Source: Spirochaetaceae bacterium | Lineage (GTDB): Bacteria; Spirochaetota; Spirochaetia; SZUA-6; Fen-1364 | Reading direction: 5' to 3' | DNA length: 6,469 nucleotides | Assembly: GCA_003154555.1 (NCBI GenBank) | Contig: PMDT01000347.1 | Coordinates: forward strand, 1-6,469 | Shown: in pieces, positions 6,231 to 6,469 of the stretch | How positions within the stretch are numbered: the stretch's first letter is position 1 | Layout of the letters: each line of letters opens with the position of its first letter | Translations under genes and position numbers: made by a program | Notes under the pieces: generated by a model | What the model saw: only the letters and a program-made list of their open reading frames with translations | Databases searched by the model: none | What the model was told of the DNA's origin: nothing

Positions 6231-6469
6231 TCAATTCCATAGACGCGCTGCGAACTGGCGGGCGACGCCGTTGTAATGGTCAAAGTCGCCTACGATGAGC
6301 AGCTTGCCGTCTCCCTGCGGAGCGATCTCAAACACAGGGCTGTTCGCTCCTGCGCCCACGCCGAGGAAACCGGTGTCCAGGCTGCCATCGGAGTTCAGCC
6401 TCGCCAGGGCACCCCGGAGGGTACCTGCGTAGGACGTGAAGAGCCCGCCGATCAGGATCTTGCCATCGC
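6231..6469 (-). CDS. Second delta-60 repeat protein, C-terminal fragment (5' partial)
   Basis: Reading the minus strand from the right edge (two bases into the window) gives an open frame of 78 residues ending in TGA at 6233-6231. It starts DGKILIGGLFTSYAG and contains ALARLNSDGSLDTGF, a second unit with DGKLLIVGDFDHYNG, and the terminal AARLWN. These are delta-60 repeat hallmarks, and the ending matches the ARIWN terminus of the neighbouring lipoprotein, so the two are tandem paralogs. No start codon is expected in the window because the gene continues beyond the edge. Its stop falls 5 bases before the preferred ATG of the next gene (or overlaps the alternative ATG by 10 bases), so the two are very likely co-transcribed. 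The signal peptide and repeat number cannot be seen. Confidence 0.85.
   Translation of the reverse strand, partial: DGKILIGGLFTSYAGTLRGALARLNSDGSLDTGFLGVGAGANSPVFEIAPQGDGKLLIVGDFDHYNGVARQFAARLWN
6235..6238 (-). promoter_or_regulatory. Shine-Dalgarno-like GGAA for the lipoprotein gene, inside the end of the upstream paralog
   Basis: On the minus strand GGAA lies 9 bases before the ATG at 6225 and is formed by the last Trp-Asn codons of the upstream repeat gene. It is the main reason for preferring 6225 over the ATG at 6240, which has no purine-rich element in front of it. The match is short, so the assignment is moderate. Confidence 0.45.

Noticed and set aside
5173..6276. A 367-codon open frame on the plus strand opposite the lipoprotein gene.
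   Set aside because: It mirrors the repeat gene and shows only periodic Arg/Pro/Asp-rich sequence caused by the repeats on the other strand. The minus-strand frame has a signal peptide, a known module and conserved repeats.
6225..6469. One long delta-60 gene broken by a frameshift near 6235.
   Set aside because: The upstream frame ends with a family-typical ARLWN terminus, and the downstream frame begins with its own lipoprotein signal peptide and CHB_HEX_C module. These are two genes.

Overview
This GC-rich window most resembles a chromosomal segment from a free-living or host-associated spirochaete (Treponema/Spirochaeta-like). That is an inference from gene style: membrane-bound class III cyclases with a C-terminal Pro-rich/Trp tail, a large coiled-coil/TPR envelope protein, and delta-60-repeat lipoproteins with a CHB_HEX_C module. 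No marker gene is present to prove the taxon.

Layout. The plus strand carries three genes. The first is the 3' part of a class III adenylate/guanylate cyclase (1-531, 5' end outside the window). It is followed, through a GTGA stop/start overlap, by a complete paralogous cyclase (528-2183) with TM, extracytoplasmic sensor, TM, HAMP and cyclase domains. After 65 bases comes an 845-residue single-TM protein made of coiled coils and TPR-like units (2249-4786). The minus strand carries two delta-60-repeat proteins that converge on this cluster. One is a complete lipoprotein (stop at 4807, start at 6225 or 6240). The other is the C-terminal 78 residues of a second family member (6231-6469, running off the right edge). 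The convergent stops are only 20 bases apart. No stretch over 300 bases lacks a gene. I see no RNA gene, CRISPR array, insertion sequence or attachment site.

How the genes may work together. The two cyclases are tandem paralogs that have lost different catalytic residues. The upstream copy has Glu and His in place of the transition-state Asn and Arg. The downstream copy keeps Asn and Arg but has His in place of the first metal-binding Asp. This matches the division of labour between the C1 and C2 halves of mammalian adenylyl cyclase. It suggests an obligate heterodimer with one working site, encoded by two translationally coupled genes; this is the most interesting point in the window. The coiled-coil/TPR protein is probably co-transcribed and could be an envelope scaffold or output partner, but nothing in its sequence proves that. 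The lipoprotein pair is a separate, convergent unit, itself a tandem duplication. Its complete member has exactly seven repeat units, which suggests a seven-bladed beta-propeller anchored to a membrane.
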